In this document: one piece after another, positions 16,464-27,300 of the stretch | Position numbering within the stretch: position 1 is the first letter of the stretch | How the letters are laid out: the number at the start of each line of letters is the position of its first letter | Source: JAFALK01 sp042701975 | GTDB taxonomy: Bacteria > Pseudomonadota > Gammaproteobacteria > Burkholderiales > Burkholderiaceae_C | DNA: 64,000 nt | Direction: 5' to 3' | Assembly: GCA_042701975.1 (NCBI GenBank) | Contig: CP170561.1 | Location: forward strand, 3,348,001 to 3,412,000 | The notes under the pieces: generated by a model | Told to the model about the DNA's origin: nothing | Seen by the model: only the letters and a program-made list of their open reading frames with translations | The model's database searches: none | Position numbers and translations under genes: made by a program

Positions 16464-18287
16464 TCACCATTCCAGGGGTTTTGTGTACATATTGGCCTTG
16501 AACTCCTCGCGGTCGAGGAGCGGCATCAGGTCTTCGAGCGGGCGCGAGACCATGGTGCCGTCGGGCCGGATCGCGGAGCCCAGCTTCGGGCTGAGGTGCT
16601 TGCCCGGGTCGACCATCACTTCGATGATCTCCGGCCCCGGCGTGGCGATGACTTCGGCGATCTGCCCACGCACGGCGCCGTTGGTCTCGATCACGCGATG
16701 GCCCATGCCGTAAGCGGCGGCTATTTTCTTCAGCGAGGGCAGCGAGACGCCCGAATCCGCCGTGGAGGCCACGTAGCGGTTCTGGAAGTAGGTCTCCTGC
16801 GTGACGCGGATCGCGTGATAGCCGTCGTTGTTGATCACGAAGATCTTGATCGGCAGCTGGTGGTGCACCATGGTCTGCAGCTCCTGGATGTTGAGCTGGA
16901 AACCGCCGTCGCCCACCACCGTGATGGCCTGCTTGCCGTTCATGGCCACGCAGGCGCCGATGCTGGACGGCATGCCCATGCCCATCGCCGCCATGCCCTT
17001 GGCATGGAACACGCGCTGGTGCGCCTTGGGCTTGAAGGACTGGCCCGAGGTGGTGAAGCAGGTGCCCGAGGAGCCGAGCGGGAAGAGCGCGTCTTCCGGC
17101 GCCACGTCGCCCAGCTGCTCCATGAAGTAGTACGGGTCCACGAAGTTGTCGGGGCCCGCGTCGGCCAGGCTCGGCGCCACGGGATAGGTGGCGCGGATGC
17201 GGCGGCAGTAGGCAAACCAGTCGTCGGGCGCTTTCATCGCACCGCGCTCGGACAGCGCAGCGATCAGCTTGGCGGCATCCACGCGCGAGAAGCGGTCGAC
17301 CTTCAGGAAAGGCTTGGTCGCTTCGGCTTCGTCCAGATCCACCATGTCCAGGAAGGCTTCGCGCGCGAAGGCCTGGACGTTGTAGCCGGTGTGCTGAACG
17401 CCCAGCCGCGCGCCGATGCTCAGGATGTAGTCAGCGTTCTGGATGATGAAGTTGGCGTAGCGCGGGCCATAGGCGTTGGCGCGGCCGAAGTAGCAGGGGT
17501 GGGCGTCCGGGATCAGATCGATGCTGTTCCAGGTGCTTTGCACCGGCACTTCGAGCTGCTCGAGCAGTGCGCGAGCCTGGTCTTGAGCGCCGGCCAGATA
17601 GACGCCGTGGCCGAAGACGATCAGCGGGCGGCGGGCAGCCTTGAGCTTGTCGATGATCGAATGGACAAGCTCGGCGCTGGGTGCTGGGTTTTCGTCGGCC
17701 AGGCCTTCGGCCACCGGATCGAAACCGCGCAGGGTGTCCGGATCGATCTTGGCCGCCTGCACGTCCAGCGGAATGTCCAGCCACACCGGGCCGGGTCGGC
17801 CGGCGCGGGCGAGGAAGCAGGCCTTCTCCAGCTCGTAGCGGATGTCCGCGGCCTTGGCCACGAAGCGCGCGTACTTGGTCGTGGGCTTGACCGTGTCCAC
17901 GATGTTGAATTCCTGAAAACCCCGCTGGCGCAGCGGCGCCTTGCCCTCGGCCTCACCGATGCGCTGCGTGAACAGCGTGGACACCTGGCCCGAGATGAAG
18001 AGCATGGGCACCGAGTCGGTCCACGCGGCGGCAGTTGCCGTGAGCACGTTCGTGGCGCCCGGGCCCGAGGTGGCGAAGCACACGCCCGTCGTGTTGATCG
18101 TGCGCCCATAGGCATACGCGGCAATGCCGGCGGCCTGCTCGTGGTGCAGGGCGAAGGGCTTCAAGTCACACTTGCCCACGCTGTCGAGCAGATGCATCAT
18201 GCCGCCGCCCGAGAGCAAGAAGACGTGCGTGGAGCCCGTCAGCTCTTTGATGCGGGAGCAGATGTAGTCGGAGACCTTGGTTTCCAT
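16464..18287 (-). CDS. Thiamine-diphosphate enzyme, acetolactate-synthase/YerE-like
   Basis: A 607-residue three-domain enzyme. Glu50 in ALHHEQAAGIAAYAYGR is the cofactor-activating glutamate. The C-terminal cofactor motif starts GDGGFQLN and ends VINNDG. The middle domain resembles the FAD-binding domain of acetohydroxyacid synthases. It is not an ordinary IlvB by context: no small subunit is next to it, and it lies between RfbH and sugar genes. In Yersinia, YerE transfers a two-carbon acetyl unit from pyruvate to a CDP-4-keto-3,6-dideoxyhexose to make branched sugars. That role is inference from the operon; an aldolase-like or decarboxylase role on another keto sugar remains possible. Confidence 0.78.
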   Translation of the reverse strand: METKVSDYICSRIKELTGSTHVFLLSGGGMMHLLDSVGKCDLKPFALHHEQAAGIAAYAYGRTINTTGVCFATSGPGATNVLTATAAAWTDSVPMLFISGQVSTLFTQRIGEAEGKAPLRQRGFQEFNIVDTVKPTTKYARFVAKAADIRYELEKACFLARAGRPGPVWLDIPLDVQAAKIDPDTLRGFDPVAEGLADENPAPSAELVHSIIDKLKAARRPLIVFGHGVYLAGAQDQARALLEQLEVPVQSTWNSIDLIPDAHPCYFGRANAYGPRYANFIIQNADYILSIGARLGVQHTGYNVQAFAREAFLDMVDLDEAEATKPFLKVDRFSRVDAAKLIAALSERGAMKAPDDWFAYCRRIRATYPVAPSLADAGPDNFVDPYYFMEQLGDVAPEDALFPLGSSGTCFTTSGQSFKPKAHQRVFHAKGMAAMGMGMPSSIGACVAMNGKQAITVVGDGGFQLNIQELQTMVHHQLPIKIFVINNDGYHAIRVTQETYFQNRYVASTADSGVSLPSLKKIAAAYGMGHRVIETNGAVRGQIAEVIATPGPEIIEVMVDPGKHLSPKLGSAIRPDGTMVSRPLEDLMPLLDREEFKANMYTKPLEW

Positions 18288-18317
18288 AACTTCAACGTTC
18301 TGCGTCAGAAACGCGTT

Positions 18318-19667
18318 TTAGAAGTTCAAGCCGAAGAACTCTTCGATCTTCTCGGCGATGAAGTCCAGCTGCGGCTCGCCCAGGGCCGGGAAAGTGCCGA
18401 GCCAGAAGGTCTGGTTCATCACCACGTCGGTGTTGGTCAGGCTGGAGGCCACGCGGTAGTTGCGGCCGGCCATGTAGGGCTGCTTGGTCAGGTTGCCGGC
18501 GAACAAGAGCCGCGTGCCGATCTTGTTCTGCTCCAGGTAGTTGATGAGGTCGGCACGCTTGGCGCCGCTGGTTTCCTTGAGGATCAGCGGGAAGCCGAAC
18601 CAGCTCGGTTCGGAGTTCGGCGTGGCCTCGGGCAGGTGCAGGAACTCGGCGCAGCTGGCCAGGCGGTTCTTCAGGTAGGCGAAGTTGGCGCGGCGCTTGG
18701 CGATGAACTCGTCCACGCGGTCCATCTGCGCCAGCGCGCAGGCGGCCTGCATGTCGGAGATCTTGAGGTTGTAGCCCAGGTGGCTGTAGGTGTACTTGTG
18801 GTCGTAGCCGTCCGGCAGATCACCACCCAGCTCGGTCTTGTTCCAGCAGAAGCGCTTGTTGCAGGTGTTGTCCTTGCCCGGCGGGCAGTAGCAATCACGG
18901 CCCCAATCGCGGAAGGATTCGGCGATCAGCTTGAGCTCGGCGTTGTTGGTGAACACCGCGCCGCCTTCTCCCATGGTGATGTGGTGCGCCGGGTAGAAGG
19001 AGAGGGTGCCGATGTCGCCGAAGGTGCCCACCTTCTGGCCGCGGTAGGTGGCGCCCAGCGCGTCGCAGCAATCTTCGACCAGCCAGAGGTTGTGCTTCTT
19101 GCACAGCGCCACGACCACGTCCAGGTTGAACGGGTTGCCCAGGCTGTGGGCCAGCATGATGGCCTTGGTCTTGGGCGAAATCGCGGCCTCGATCAGCGAG
19201 GCATCGATGTTGTGCGTGGCCAGGTCCACGTCCACGAAAACCGGCACGGCGCCGAACTGCAGGATGGGGTTCACGGTCGTCGGGAAGCCGGCTGCCACGC
19301 CAATGACTTCATCGCCCGGCTTGATGGCACGCTCGCCCAGGCGCGGCGAGGTCAGTGCGGAGAAGGCCACGAGGTTGGCCGAGGAGCCCGAGTTGACCGT
19401 GATGCAGTGCTGCACGCCGATGAACTCCGCCAGGCGGCGTTCGAACTCGGCGTTGAAGCGACCCGTGGTCAGCCAGCCGTCCAGCGAGGCCTCCACCATC
19501 AGCTGCAGCTCCTTGGCGCCCAGCACCTTGCCCGAGACGGGCACCACGCTCTCGCCCGGCACAAAGGGCTTGGGCGCGTAGGCGATGTCGGCGTACTGCT
19601 GCACGAGTTCGGAGATCTGCGTGCGCAGCTTGTCCAGCTGCGGTTGGAAATTGACGGTCTGGTTCAT
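18318..19667 (-). CDS. rfbH: CDP-4-keto-6-deoxyglucose 3-dehydrase (E1, RfbH/DdhC/AscC type)
   Basis: A 449-residue PMP-dependent, iron-sulfur dehydrase that removes the C3 hydroxyl of CDP-4-keto-6-deoxyglucose. Its aminotransferase fold lacks the PLP-binding lysine: the site reads [14 protein letters not shown], with His228 where aminotransferases have Lys, the hallmark of E1. The [2Fe-2S] ligands fit the E1 pattern exactly: Cys201, then Cys259, Cys261 and Cys269 (C-x57-C-x-C-x7-C). It works with the reductase E3 encoded at 21558-22547. Its start overlaps the end of rfbG by ATGA. Confidence 0.95.
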   Translation of the reverse strand: MNQTVNFQPQLDKLRTQISELVQQYADIAYAPKPFVPGESVVPVSGKVLGAKELQLMVEASLDGWLTTGRFNAEFERRLAEFIGVQHCITVNSGSSANLVAFSALTSPRLGERAIKPGDEVIGVAAGFPTTVNPILQFGAVPVFVDVDLATHNIDASLIEAAISPKTKAIMLAHSLGNPFNLDVVVALCKKHNLWLVEDCCDALGATYRGQKVGTFGDIGTLSFYPAHHITMGEGGAVFTNNAELKLIAESFRDWGRDCYCPPGKDNTCNKRFCWNKTELGGDLPDGYDHKYTYSHLGYNLKISDMQAACALAQMDRVDEFIAKRRANFAYLKNRLASCAEFLHLPEATPNSEPSWFGFPLILKETSGAKRADLINYLEQNKIGTRLLFAGNLTKQPYMAGRNYRVASSLTNTDVVMNQTFWLGTFPALGEPQLDFIAEKIEEFFGLNF

Positions 19668-20737
19668 TTGGAACTCTGGTATTCAGAAATCTGTTTCAGG
19701 CACAGGGCGTGCATGTCGGCCTTGCCTTGCCAGGCCTGGTGCCACGTGATGATGCGGTCCAGCGCCTGCTGCAGCGTCCAGCGCGGCGCCCAGTGCAAGC
19801 GCTCGGCCGCCTTGTTGATGTCGAGCTTGAGGTAGTGGGCCTCGTGCGGATGGTTGCCGGGTTGCAGCTGCCAGGTGGCGCTGGCCCCGTCGTCATATTG
19901 GCCCCAGGCGGCGCACATGCGCTCGACGATCCACTGCACGGGCTGCGCGTCTTCGTCGCGCGGGCCGAAGTTCCAGCCTTCAGCGTCCTGCTGGCCGTTC
20001 AGGTAGAGCGATTCAGCCAGCTGCAGATAGCCCGACAGCGGCTCCAGCACGTGCTGCCAGGGGCGGATCGCGTGCGGGTTGCGGATCTCGACGGGCTGGT
20101 GCTTTTCGAGCGCGCGCAGGATGTCGGGCACGAGGCGATCCAGCGCCCAGTCACCGCCGCCGATCACGTTGCCGGCGCGGGCCGAGGCCAGCGCGATGCC
20201 CGCCGAGGCCATGAAGCTCTTGCGGTAGGCGCTGGTCACCAGCTCGGCGCAGCCCTTGCTGTTGCTGTAGGGGTCGTGCCCGCCCATGGGCTCGTCTTCG
20301 CGGTAGCCCTCCTGGCGTTCCACGTTCTCATAGCACTTGTCGGTGGTCACGCTGACGATGGCCTTGACCGTGCCCGCGTGGCGCGCGGCTTCCAGCACAT
20401 GCACCGTGCCCATCACGTTGGTGGCGTAGGTCTCGACCGGCTGCTGGTACGACAGGCGCACCAGCGGCTGGGCCGCCATGTGGATGACGATCTCGGGCTG
20501 GGCGGCGTTCATCGCGGCCTGCACGGCGCTCGGGTCGCGGATGTCGCCGATCACGTGACGCTTCAGCCCACGGGCCACCCGGGCCTCGTCGAAGAGGGCC
20601 GGCGTGGTCGGCGCTTCGAGCGCATAACCGGTGACTTCAGCGCCAAGCTGCTGCAGCCACAGCGAGAGCCAACTGCCCTTGAAGCCGGTGTGGCCGGTCA
20701 GGAAGACCTTCTTGCCGTGCCAGAACTGCGGGTTCAT
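19664..20737 (-). CDS. rfbG: CDP-glucose 4,6-dehydratase
   Basis: A 357-residue NAD-dependent extended SDR that makes CDP-4-keto-6-deoxyglucose. The N-terminal motif is [14 protein letters not shown], characteristic of RfbG/DdhB. The catalytic Tyr-x-x-x-Lys occurs in YSNSKGCAE, and the TTDKCYEN loop is typical. It lies 19 nt after rfbF and overlaps rfbH. All key residues are present. Confidence 0.95.
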   Translation of the reverse strand: MNPQFWHGKKVFLTGHTGFKGSWLSLWLQQLGAEVTGYALEAPTTPALFDEARVARGLKRHVIGDIRDPSAVQAAMNAAQPEIVIHMAAQPLVRLSYQQPVETYATNVMGTVHVLEAARHAGTVKAIVSVTTDKCYENVERQEGYREDEPMGGHDPYSNSKGCAELVTSAYRKSFMASAGIALASARAGNVIGGGDWALDRLVPDILRALEKHQPVEIRNPHAIRPWQHVLEPLSGYLQLAESLYLNGQQDAEGWNFGPRDEDAQPVQWIVERMCAAWGQYDDGASATWQLQPGNHPHEAHYLKLDINKAAERLHWAPRWTLQQALDRIITWHQAWQGKADMHALCLKQISEYQSSK

Positions 20738-20756
20738 CGCGGTGCCCTCAATCCCT

Positions 20757-21530
20757 TCAATCCCATTTTTTCCAGGGCGCCTTGCCGCTGGCCCACAGCT
20801 CTTCGAGCAAGATCTTGTCGCGCAGCGTGTCCATCGGCTGCCAGAAGCCTTCGTGCTCGTAGGCCATCAGCTCGCCATCGCTGGCCAGGCTGGCCAGCGG
20901 GGCCTGTTCCCAGACCGTGCTGTCGTCTTCGAGCAGGCCCAGCACAGAAGGGTTCAGCACGAAGAAGCCGCCGTTGATCAGGCCGCCTTCGCCGCGCGGC
21001 TTTTCCATGAACTGGCGCACGCGGGGGCCGTCCATGTCCAGCACGCCGAAGCGAGCGGGCGGATAGGTGGCGGTGAGCGTCGCCTTCTTGCCGTGGTTCT
21101 TGTGGAACTCGATGGAGGCGGTGATGTCGATGTCCGACACACCATCGCCGTAGGTGAAGCAGAAGGCCTCGTCGCCTTCCACGTACTTGGCCACGCGCTT
21201 GAGGCGCCCGCCGGTCATGGAGTGGTCGCCGGTGTCCACCAGGGTGATGTTCCAGGGCTCAGCGCGCTTGTGGTGCACTTCCATGCGGTTGGAACGCATG
21301 TCGAAGGTGACGTCCGACATGTGCAGGAAGTAGTTGGAGAAGTACTCCTTGATCACGAAGCCCTTGTAGCCGCAGCAGATCACGAAGTCATTGACGCCGT
21401 GGTGCGAGTACATCTTGAGGATGTGCCACAGGATGGGCCGGCCGCCGATCTCGACCATGGGCTTGGGCCGGATGGTCGTTTCCTCGGACAGGCGCGTGCC
21501 GAGGCCACCGGCAAGGATGACAGCTTTCAT
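20757..21530 (-). CDS. rfbF: Glucose-1-phosphate cytidylyltransferase
   Basis: A 257-residue enzyme that makes CDP-glucose, the first step of CDP-3,6-dideoxyhexose synthesis. The N-terminal motif is [16 protein letters not shown] and [17 protein letters not shown]; downstream [13 protein letters not shown] and the [13 protein letters not shown] block fit RfbF/DdhA. It begins 27 nt after the E3 gene. The start ATG at 21530 opens directly into the conserved beta strand. Confidence 0.95.
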   Translation of the reverse strand: MKAVILAGGLGTRLSEETTIRPKPMVEIGGRPILWHILKMYSHHGVNDFVICCGYKGFVIKEYFSNYFLHMSDVTFDMRSNRMEVHHKRAEPWNITLVDTGDHSMTGGRLKRVAKYVEGDEAFCFTYGDGVSDIDITASIEFHKNHGKKATLTATYPPARFGVLDMDGPRVRQFMEKPRGEGGLINGGFFVLNPSVLGLLEDDSTVWEQAPLASLASDGELMAYEHEGFWQPMDTLRDKILLEELWASGKAPWKKWD

Positions 21531-21557
21531 GGGGAAGACGGATGGTTTTCGACCCCG

Positions 21558-22547
21558 TTATTCTGAGGCAACGAAAGCGTCCGAATAGAAGGAATTGGCC
21601 GGCAAACCGGCAGCACATAACTGCTGGTTTGCACTGAGGATCATGGCCTGGGAGCCGCAGGCATAAACCTGGGCCCTGCTCAGGTCGGGGTTTTCAGCCA
21701 GCAGCACCTCCTGGACGTGGCCGCGGGCGCCGGGCCAGTCGGCATCGGCGCGGGAGAGCACCGGTACATAGCGCAGCCCCGGCAGTTCGGGCGGTTGCCA
21801 GAACAGATCGGCCGGGTGACGGCCGCCCCAGAGCAGCGTGACGGAGCGCGGCTGCGCTTGCGGCGCCAGCCCTTCCAGCTCGGTCAGAAAGGCGCGGATC
21901 GGGGCGATGCCCGTGCCCGTGGCCAGGAAGATCAGGTCCGCGCCAGCGGTGTCGCGCAGGAAGAAGGTGCCGCGCGGGCCCTCGACGCGGAGCAGGTCCT
22001 TGGCCTGGGCCGTACCGAACCAGTAGGCACTCATCGCCCCGCCTTCAACCTCGCGGATCATCAGCTCCAGCTTGTTGTCCACCCGCGGCGCGTTGGCCAG
22101 TGAATAGGCGCGACGCAGGCCGCCCGCCGCGATCACGTTGACGTACTGGCCGGGCAGGAACTTCAGGCTCACGGTCGGCGGCAGGCGCAGGGTCACGTGG
22201 ACCACATCGGGCGCCAGGCGCTCGATGGCGTCGATGCGCGAGGGCTGGGTCAGGGTGCGGATGCCGGCCAGTCGCGGCAGGTCTTCAGCGTCCAGCTCGC
22301 ATTCGCCCTCGGCGGCGTCGGTGCAGGTCAGGATCCAGCCTTGCGCGCGGTCCTCGGGCTTGAGCCAGGTGTCGGCGCCGATGGTCTTGACGGTGCCGGA
22401 GATCAGCCGCGTCTGGCAGGAGCCGCAGCGGCCGGTGCGGCAGCTGTGCTCGAGGTGCAGGCCGGCGTCAGCGGCGCAGTCGAGCAGGGTGCGGTCGGCG
22501 CTGGCGGTGAAATGGGCGCCGCGGGCAAGGCGGATCTGGTGAGTCAC
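21558..22547 (-). CDS. CDP-6-deoxy-delta-3,4-glucoseen reductase (E3, AscD/DdhD/RfbI type)
   Basis: A 329-residue electron-transfer flavoprotein that reduces the E1 intermediate. An N-terminal plant-type ferredoxin domain has Cys36, Cys41, Cys44 and Cys75 (SCRTGRCGSC ... LTC). Next come an FAD domain (RRAYSLANAP) and an NADH domain (FLATGTGIAPIRAFL, YACGSQAMI). The GTG at 22547 overlaps the previous stop as GTGA and gives exactly the family length; the longer open frame upstream is a shadow of the glycosyltransferase. Together with rfbF, rfbG and rfbH it completes 3-deoxygenation. Confidence 0.93.
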   Translation of the reverse strand: MTHQIRLARGAHFTASADRTLLDCAADAGLHLEHSCRTGRCGSCQTRLISGTVKTIGADTWLKPEDRAQGWILTCTDAAEGECELDAEDLPRLAGIRTLTQPSRIDAIERLAPDVVHVTLRLPPTVSLKFLPGQYVNVIAAGGLRRAYSLANAPRVDNKLELMIREVEGGAMSAYWFGTAQAKDLLRVEGPRGTFFLRDTAGADLIFLATGTGIAPIRAFLTELEGLAPQAQPRSVTLLWGGRHPADLFWQPPELPGLRYVPVLSRADADWPGARGHVQEVLLAENPDLSRAQVYACGSQAMILSANQQLCAAGLPANSFYSDAFVASE

Positions 22548-23413
22548 TTGTTGAAATGGAGCTGCGTCTCGGATACGAAGTCGAGCAGGCGCTGGCGGAA
22601 GCTGGCCTGCTGGTAACGCAGATTCTCGACGAGTTCCTGCCGGGTGCGGATGGCACGCTCGATCTCGAAGGGCGAATCGCCAAAGGCGAAGCCGCCGGCC
22701 GTGGCCTCGTGGGCCTCCATGTCGGCGCGGCTGAACTCCCAGTGGTGGTAGCTCACCTGCTTGAGGATCACGATGGCGCCGCACAGCACGGCTTCCACAT
22801 TGGTGCTGGACACTGCGTCGTAGCTGTACAGGAAGCGCGTGCGGCGCAGCTGGGCGGCCAGCTCCTGGCGGGTTTCCGGCCACTGGTAGGTGATGGGCAC
22901 GACGTTGGGGATGGGCTCGGTGTAAAAGCCTGAGCCCTTGCCCAGCCAGAGCATGTCCTGCGTGCGGGCCACCACGCCCTTGTCGTTGAACAGGCCCAGG
23001 TCCACCGGCAGCAGGAAGAGCGTGCGGTTCTTGGCCTCGCGACGCACCGGGAAGGACTTGGAGTAGTAGACGCGGTACTCGCTCGGATCGTCCTCGGGCT
23101 TGGGCATTTCCTTGCCCAGCACGTAGCGCACGATGCGCTTGGCGCCGAAGGGGTTGCCGGGGACGCCGTCGGCGTAGATGACGATGGATTCCTCGTTGAT
23201 CTGCTCCCAGTGGTCCTGCATCAGGTGGTTGATGACCGGCGTGTGGAAGGCCGGATTGAGCATCTTGTCCGGGCTGGGCGAGAGGTTGCTGGTCAGCAGC
23301 AGCTTGGCGTCCAGGCCGAGCGAGTTGAGCTCGTGGCACAGGGTGTGCAGCACCCGCACCCCGGCGCTGACGCAGTAGGTAGGCGTGACGATGACGTAGG
23401 GGCGGGTTTTCAT
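22544..23413 (-). CDS. Probable GT-B type glycosyltransferase
   Basis: A 289-residue cytosolic protein beginning MKTRPYVIVTPTYCVSAGVRVLHTLC, a GT-B-like N-terminal strand-loop-helix. The C-terminal half has LYSYDAVSSTNVEAVLCGAIVIL, which resembles the donor-binding region of surface-polysaccharide glycosyltransferases. I do not recognise a named family. It probably attaches a sugar made by this operon to the O-antigen or capsule. It overlaps the preceding glycosyltransferase (ATGA) and the following E3 gene (GTGA). Confidence 0.65.
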   Translation of the reverse strand: MKTRPYVIVTPTYCVSAGVRVLHTLCHELNSLGLDAKLLLTSNLSPSPDKMLNPAFHTPVINHLMQDHWEQINEESIVIYADGVPGNPFGAKRIVRYVLGKEMPKPEDDPSEYRVYYSKSFPVRREAKNRTLFLLPVDLGLFNDKGVVARTQDMLWLGKGSGFYTEPIPNVVPITYQWPETRQELAAQLRRTRFLYSYDAVSSTNVEAVLCGAIVILKQVSYHHWEFSRADMEAHEATAGGFAFGDSPFEIERAIRTRQELVENLRYQQASFRQRLLDFVSETQLHFNK

Positions 23414-24321
23414 TGCAGCAAGAGCCTCATGGCGCGGCGGATCAGGCGCTGGAGTTCTTCCGCGTCGATGTCCAGGTCGCGCAGCGTGTCGCGCTGGGCG
23501 ATCAGGTGAGGGACCAGCACCGAGAACTTCTGGCCCAGCACGTCGCGCAGCGCGGCCTTGTCGCCGAAGAAGCGGCCGTGCTCGTGGCCGTCCAGCAGCA
23601 GGCGCAGCCACTCGATGTTGGCGCGCAGGCCCAGGCCGCCGCTGCGCTGGTCCTGGCCGCCATGCAGGCGGAAGCTGGACAGCGCCTCGGGGATGTAGAC
23701 CGCGTGCCGGCCGTGCATCAGCTCCAGCCAGGTGGACAGGTCGGACAGCACCACATAGGCCTTGTTGCAGAAGCGCCCAAAACCGGCGCCCACGTCGGCG
23801 CGGCGGTACATGGCGGTGGTGGGTTCGCCCACCAGGTTCTGGCCGGCGCGCAGGATGAACTCGGCCAGCGAGTCGCCGGCCAGCACCGTGTCCTGCTCGA
23901 ACAGGCGCTGCGTGCCGGGCAGGGGCGCCAGCGGCTTGCCGGCGGCATCGATCAGCTGGCGGAAGGAGGTCACCAGGCTGACCGTCGGGTAGCCCTCGAA
24001 GTAATGGACCATGCGCTCGACCTTGTTCGGCGCGTAGAGGTCGTCGTCCATCAGCCAGCTCACGTACTGGCCTTCGGCCCGGCTCATCACGTTCAGCCAG
24101 TTCTCGGTGGCGTTGCAGGGTGGGATGGGCACGTACAGCACGCGTGGGTCGGCGGCGAGCTGCTCAGCTATTGCCGCGCGGCTGTCTTCGTTGCCGCTGT
24201 TGTCGCTGATGACGATCTGCAGATTTTGGTAGGTCTGCGCCCGCGCGCTGGCCAGGGCCTGCGAGAGGTAATCCGGCCGCTTGTGCGTCGGGATCAGGAT
24301 GGAGACGAGAGGCTGGGCCAT
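23410..24321 (-). CDS. Family 2 glycosyltransferase
   Basis: A 303-residue GT-A protein: PLVSILIPTHKRPDYLSQAL at the N-terminus, VISDNSG as the nucleotide-contacting strand and LMDDDLYAPNK with the metal-binding DxD. It probably transfers a sugar to a lipid-linked glycan. It is the first gene of the operon that runs to the SDR gene. It starts 62 nt after the stop of the shorter giant repeat gene; no clear terminator lies between, so it may share transcripts with it. No good ribosome-binding site precedes the ATG at 24321. Confidence 0.88.
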   Translation of the reverse strand: MAQPLVSILIPTHKRPDYLSQALASARAQTYQNLQIVISDNSGNEDSRAAIAEQLAADPRVLYVPIPPCNATENWLNVMSRAEGQYVSWLMDDDLYAPNKVERMVHYFEGYPTVSLVTSFRQLIDAAGKPLAPLPGTQRLFEQDTVLAGDSLAEFILRAGQNLVGEPTTAMYRRADVGAGFGRFCNKAYVVLSDLSTWLELMHGRHAVYIPEALSSFRLHGGQDQRSGGLGLRANIEWLRLLLDGHEHGRFFGDKAALRDVLGQKFSVLVPHLIAQRDTLRDLDIDAEELQRLIRRAMRLLLQ

Positions 24322-24383
24322 GGTGGCCGAGCATATCGGAGGCGGGCCCCCGGGTTTGCCTGGAGTTGCGCTGGGGTAACCCG

Positions 24384-27300
24384 CTAAATCAGCGGGGTCA
24401 GCGCCTGAGGATCATCGTCGTCCGAGCGGCGGTGGTGCAGCAGGGCCGCGTGGTGGGCGGTGTGCTGCGCTGCGGTAGATGCTGTCGCCGAGGTGGCATC
24501 GGGCGTGGCCGCCGGGTGCTGCACATGCGGCCCCACCAGCAGATCGTCCTTGCTCGGCGTCGAGGCGGCGGCGTTCGTGTCCTTGGCGAACCAGACGTCC
24601 GCCATGTCGTGCGTCTTGCCGTCGGCGGTCTTGTAGCTGGAGGTCAGGCCCAGCAAGTTGCCGTTGTCGGTGGCCGTGCCCTTGCTGGCGCTCAGGTCCA
24701 GCTCGGTGATGCCCAGCTCGGTCAGGGTCTTGAGCTCGCCAGCGTCGGTCTTGCCGTCGTGGTTGGCATCCACCCAGACCACCAGCTTGTTGAAGTTGGC
24801 GTCGTGCGCGTCCAGCTTGCCGTCGTGGTTGGTGTCCTGGGCCAGCATGGCCTGGTAGCCATTGGCGGCGTGCTGGCCGTTGGCCAGGATGGTGCCGGTG
24901 CCGAACAGCTCCTTGCCGCTGTCGATCAGCCCATTGCCGTTCAGGTCCATGGCCAGCAGGCCGTCGCCCGAGCCGACCCAGCCGTACTGCTGCTTGACGC
25001 CGGTGCCGTTGATGTCGAACAGCACGCCCTGCGAGGCCGAAAGCGTGTGGATACCGTTGCCGTCCAGGTCCAACACCACGGGCGTGGCCAGGAAGAGGGC
25101 GTTGAGCTGGCTGCCGTTCATGGCCTGCACGGCGTCCGAGGTCAGGGCCGAGACCTGATCCATGCTCAGCGCCAGGATGTCCTTGGTCTCGAAGCCGAGC
25201 ACCATGGTCGTGGTGATGGCCGCGATCTGGTCGGTCGTCAGCGCGTGGATCTGGTTGACCGTCAGCGCCTTCATGTCCTCGCTGGCGAAGGTGGCGAAGG
25301 CGTCGCTGCTGATCACGTGGATCTGTGCCGTTGTCATCGCAGCTACCTGCTGGCTGGACAGGGCTTCGATGGCCTCCGTGCTCATCAGGCTGATGGCGGC
25401 TGTGGACAGCGCCGACAGCACTTGCGTGGACAGGCCGTGGATCTGGTCGGAGGTCAGCGCCAGGATGGCATTGCTGGGCAGGGCCGCCAGGGCCGAGAGC
25501 GGCAGGCCGGCGAAGGCGGACGAGGTCAGCGCGCCCAGGTCCTCGGCCTCCAGGCCGGAGAGCTGGTAGCTGCCCATCGCGGCCACCTGGATGCTGGTCA
25601 GCGCGTGGATCTGGTCGGTGTCCAGCGCCGTGATGTCGTCGGGCGTCAGCGCGCGCATGACGCGGGTGCTCAGCACGCCGATGTCGTCGGTCGTCAGTGC
25701 CGCGAACTGGTCGGTCGTCCAGGCGCGCACCTGCAGGTCGCGCAGAGCGGCCGCCTGCACCGTGGTCAGCACGGCGATCTGCGCGGCGCTGAGGGCGGTG
25801 ATCTGGCCGATGCCCAGCACGGCGATCTGGTCGGGCCGCAGTGCCATCAGGTGCGCGTCGTCCAGGAAGGTGATCTCGTCGCTGGTCAGGCCGACGATCA
25901 CTTGCGTGGACAGCGCCGCCAGGCCTTCGGTCGGCACGGCGTTGAGCTGCGTGGCGTCCAGCCCGGCCAGTTGCGCGCCGCGCATGCCGGCGTACTGGGC
26001 GGTGGTCAGGCTGGCCAGCTCGCTCGCATCCAGGGCGGCGGTCTGGCTGGAGTTGAGCACGCCGATCTGGCGCGTGTTCAGGTAGGTGAGCTGGCTGGGG
26101 TCCAGCGCGTCGATCTGGTCCGAGGTCAGCGCGCGCAGGGCCGCCGAGGTCAGGTGCGAGATCTGGAAGCTGTTCAGCCCCTGCAGCTGGCTGCCGTTGA
26201 GCGCGCCGATCTGGCCGGGCGTCAGGGCGGCGATCTGCTGGGTATCCAGCGCGTCGAAGGCGGCGGCGTTGATCAGGCCGATCTGCTGCGTGCCGAAGCC
26301 CAGCAGCGAGCGCGTGGTCATCACCGACAGGTCTTCCGCACCAAGGGCGGCGACCTGGTCGCTGTTGAGCGCGCCGATCTGCAGATTGTTCAGCGCGCGG
26401 AACTGGTTGCTGGTCAGCGCCAGGACTTCACCGACGGTCAGCTCGCCCACCTGGGCGGCCGTCAGCTGCGTGATCTGGTTGGTGCGCAGGCCCTGGATCT
26501 GCTCGTCCGTCAGCGCCTGCAGCTGGTCGCTGCGCAGGCTCTGCAGCGGGTTGATGCGCAGGCCGGTCAGCGCGTTGGACGCCAGCGCCGCGATCTGGCT
26601 GGCGTTGAGCGTGGCGATGTGGGCCGAATCCAGCGCCGCCAGCTGCGCACTGCCCAGCGCAGCCACCTGATCAACCGAGAGCACGGCGAACTGGTCGGTG
26701 TGCAGGGCCTGCAGGTTGGTCGGGCGGATGCTGCCGACCAGCCCCGGATCGAGCTGGCCGAATTCGGCCGTGGAGATGGCGCCGAGCTGCGACGAGCTCA
26801 GCACGGCGAACTGCTCGGTGGTCAGCGCGCCGAAATTGTTGTGGTCCAGCCCCTTGATCTGCGCGATCGTCAGGGCCGAGAGCTGGGCGCTGGAGAGCAG
26901 GGCCAGCACGGCCTGCCCGAGGGCGGCGAACTGGTCGGTGTTCAGGCCGCGGATCGACTGCGGCTGGATGGCCTGCAGTTGATCGGTGTTGAGCTGCTGC
27001 AGCTGCGTGCCGCTCAGCGCGCCGACCTGGGCCATCGACAGGCTGTGCGTCTGCGACGTGCTGAGCGAGGCGATCTTGGAATCCGACAGCGCTGCCAACT
27101 GGTCCGTCGTCAGCGCCTTGATGATGTTGGCATTCAGCGCGCCGAAGTTGGTGTCCGTCAGCGCGGCCACCTGCTCGGTGTTCAGCGCCAGGAACTGCGC
27201 GGAGGTCAGCGCCGCGTACTGCGTGGTCGTCAGCGTGTTCAGCTCGTCGAGCGTGAAGTCGCCGATCTGGATGGGCTTGAGCGAGCGGATCTGCGTTGGC

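Noticed and set aside
16464..18287. IlvB acetolactate synthase for branched amino acids
   Set aside because: No IlvN small subunit or ilvC is adjacent, and the gene is embedded in a CDP-sugar operon.
16419..19835. An 1138-codon plus-strand frame over the TPP enzyme and rfbH genes
   Set aside because: It spans two well-identified genes on the other strand and their intergenic gap; high-GC antisense shadow.
22548..23339. N-terminal extension of the E3 reductase frame back to 23339
   Set aside because: The extra residues are a shadow of the overlapping glycosyltransferase; the GTG at 22547 gives the exact family length.
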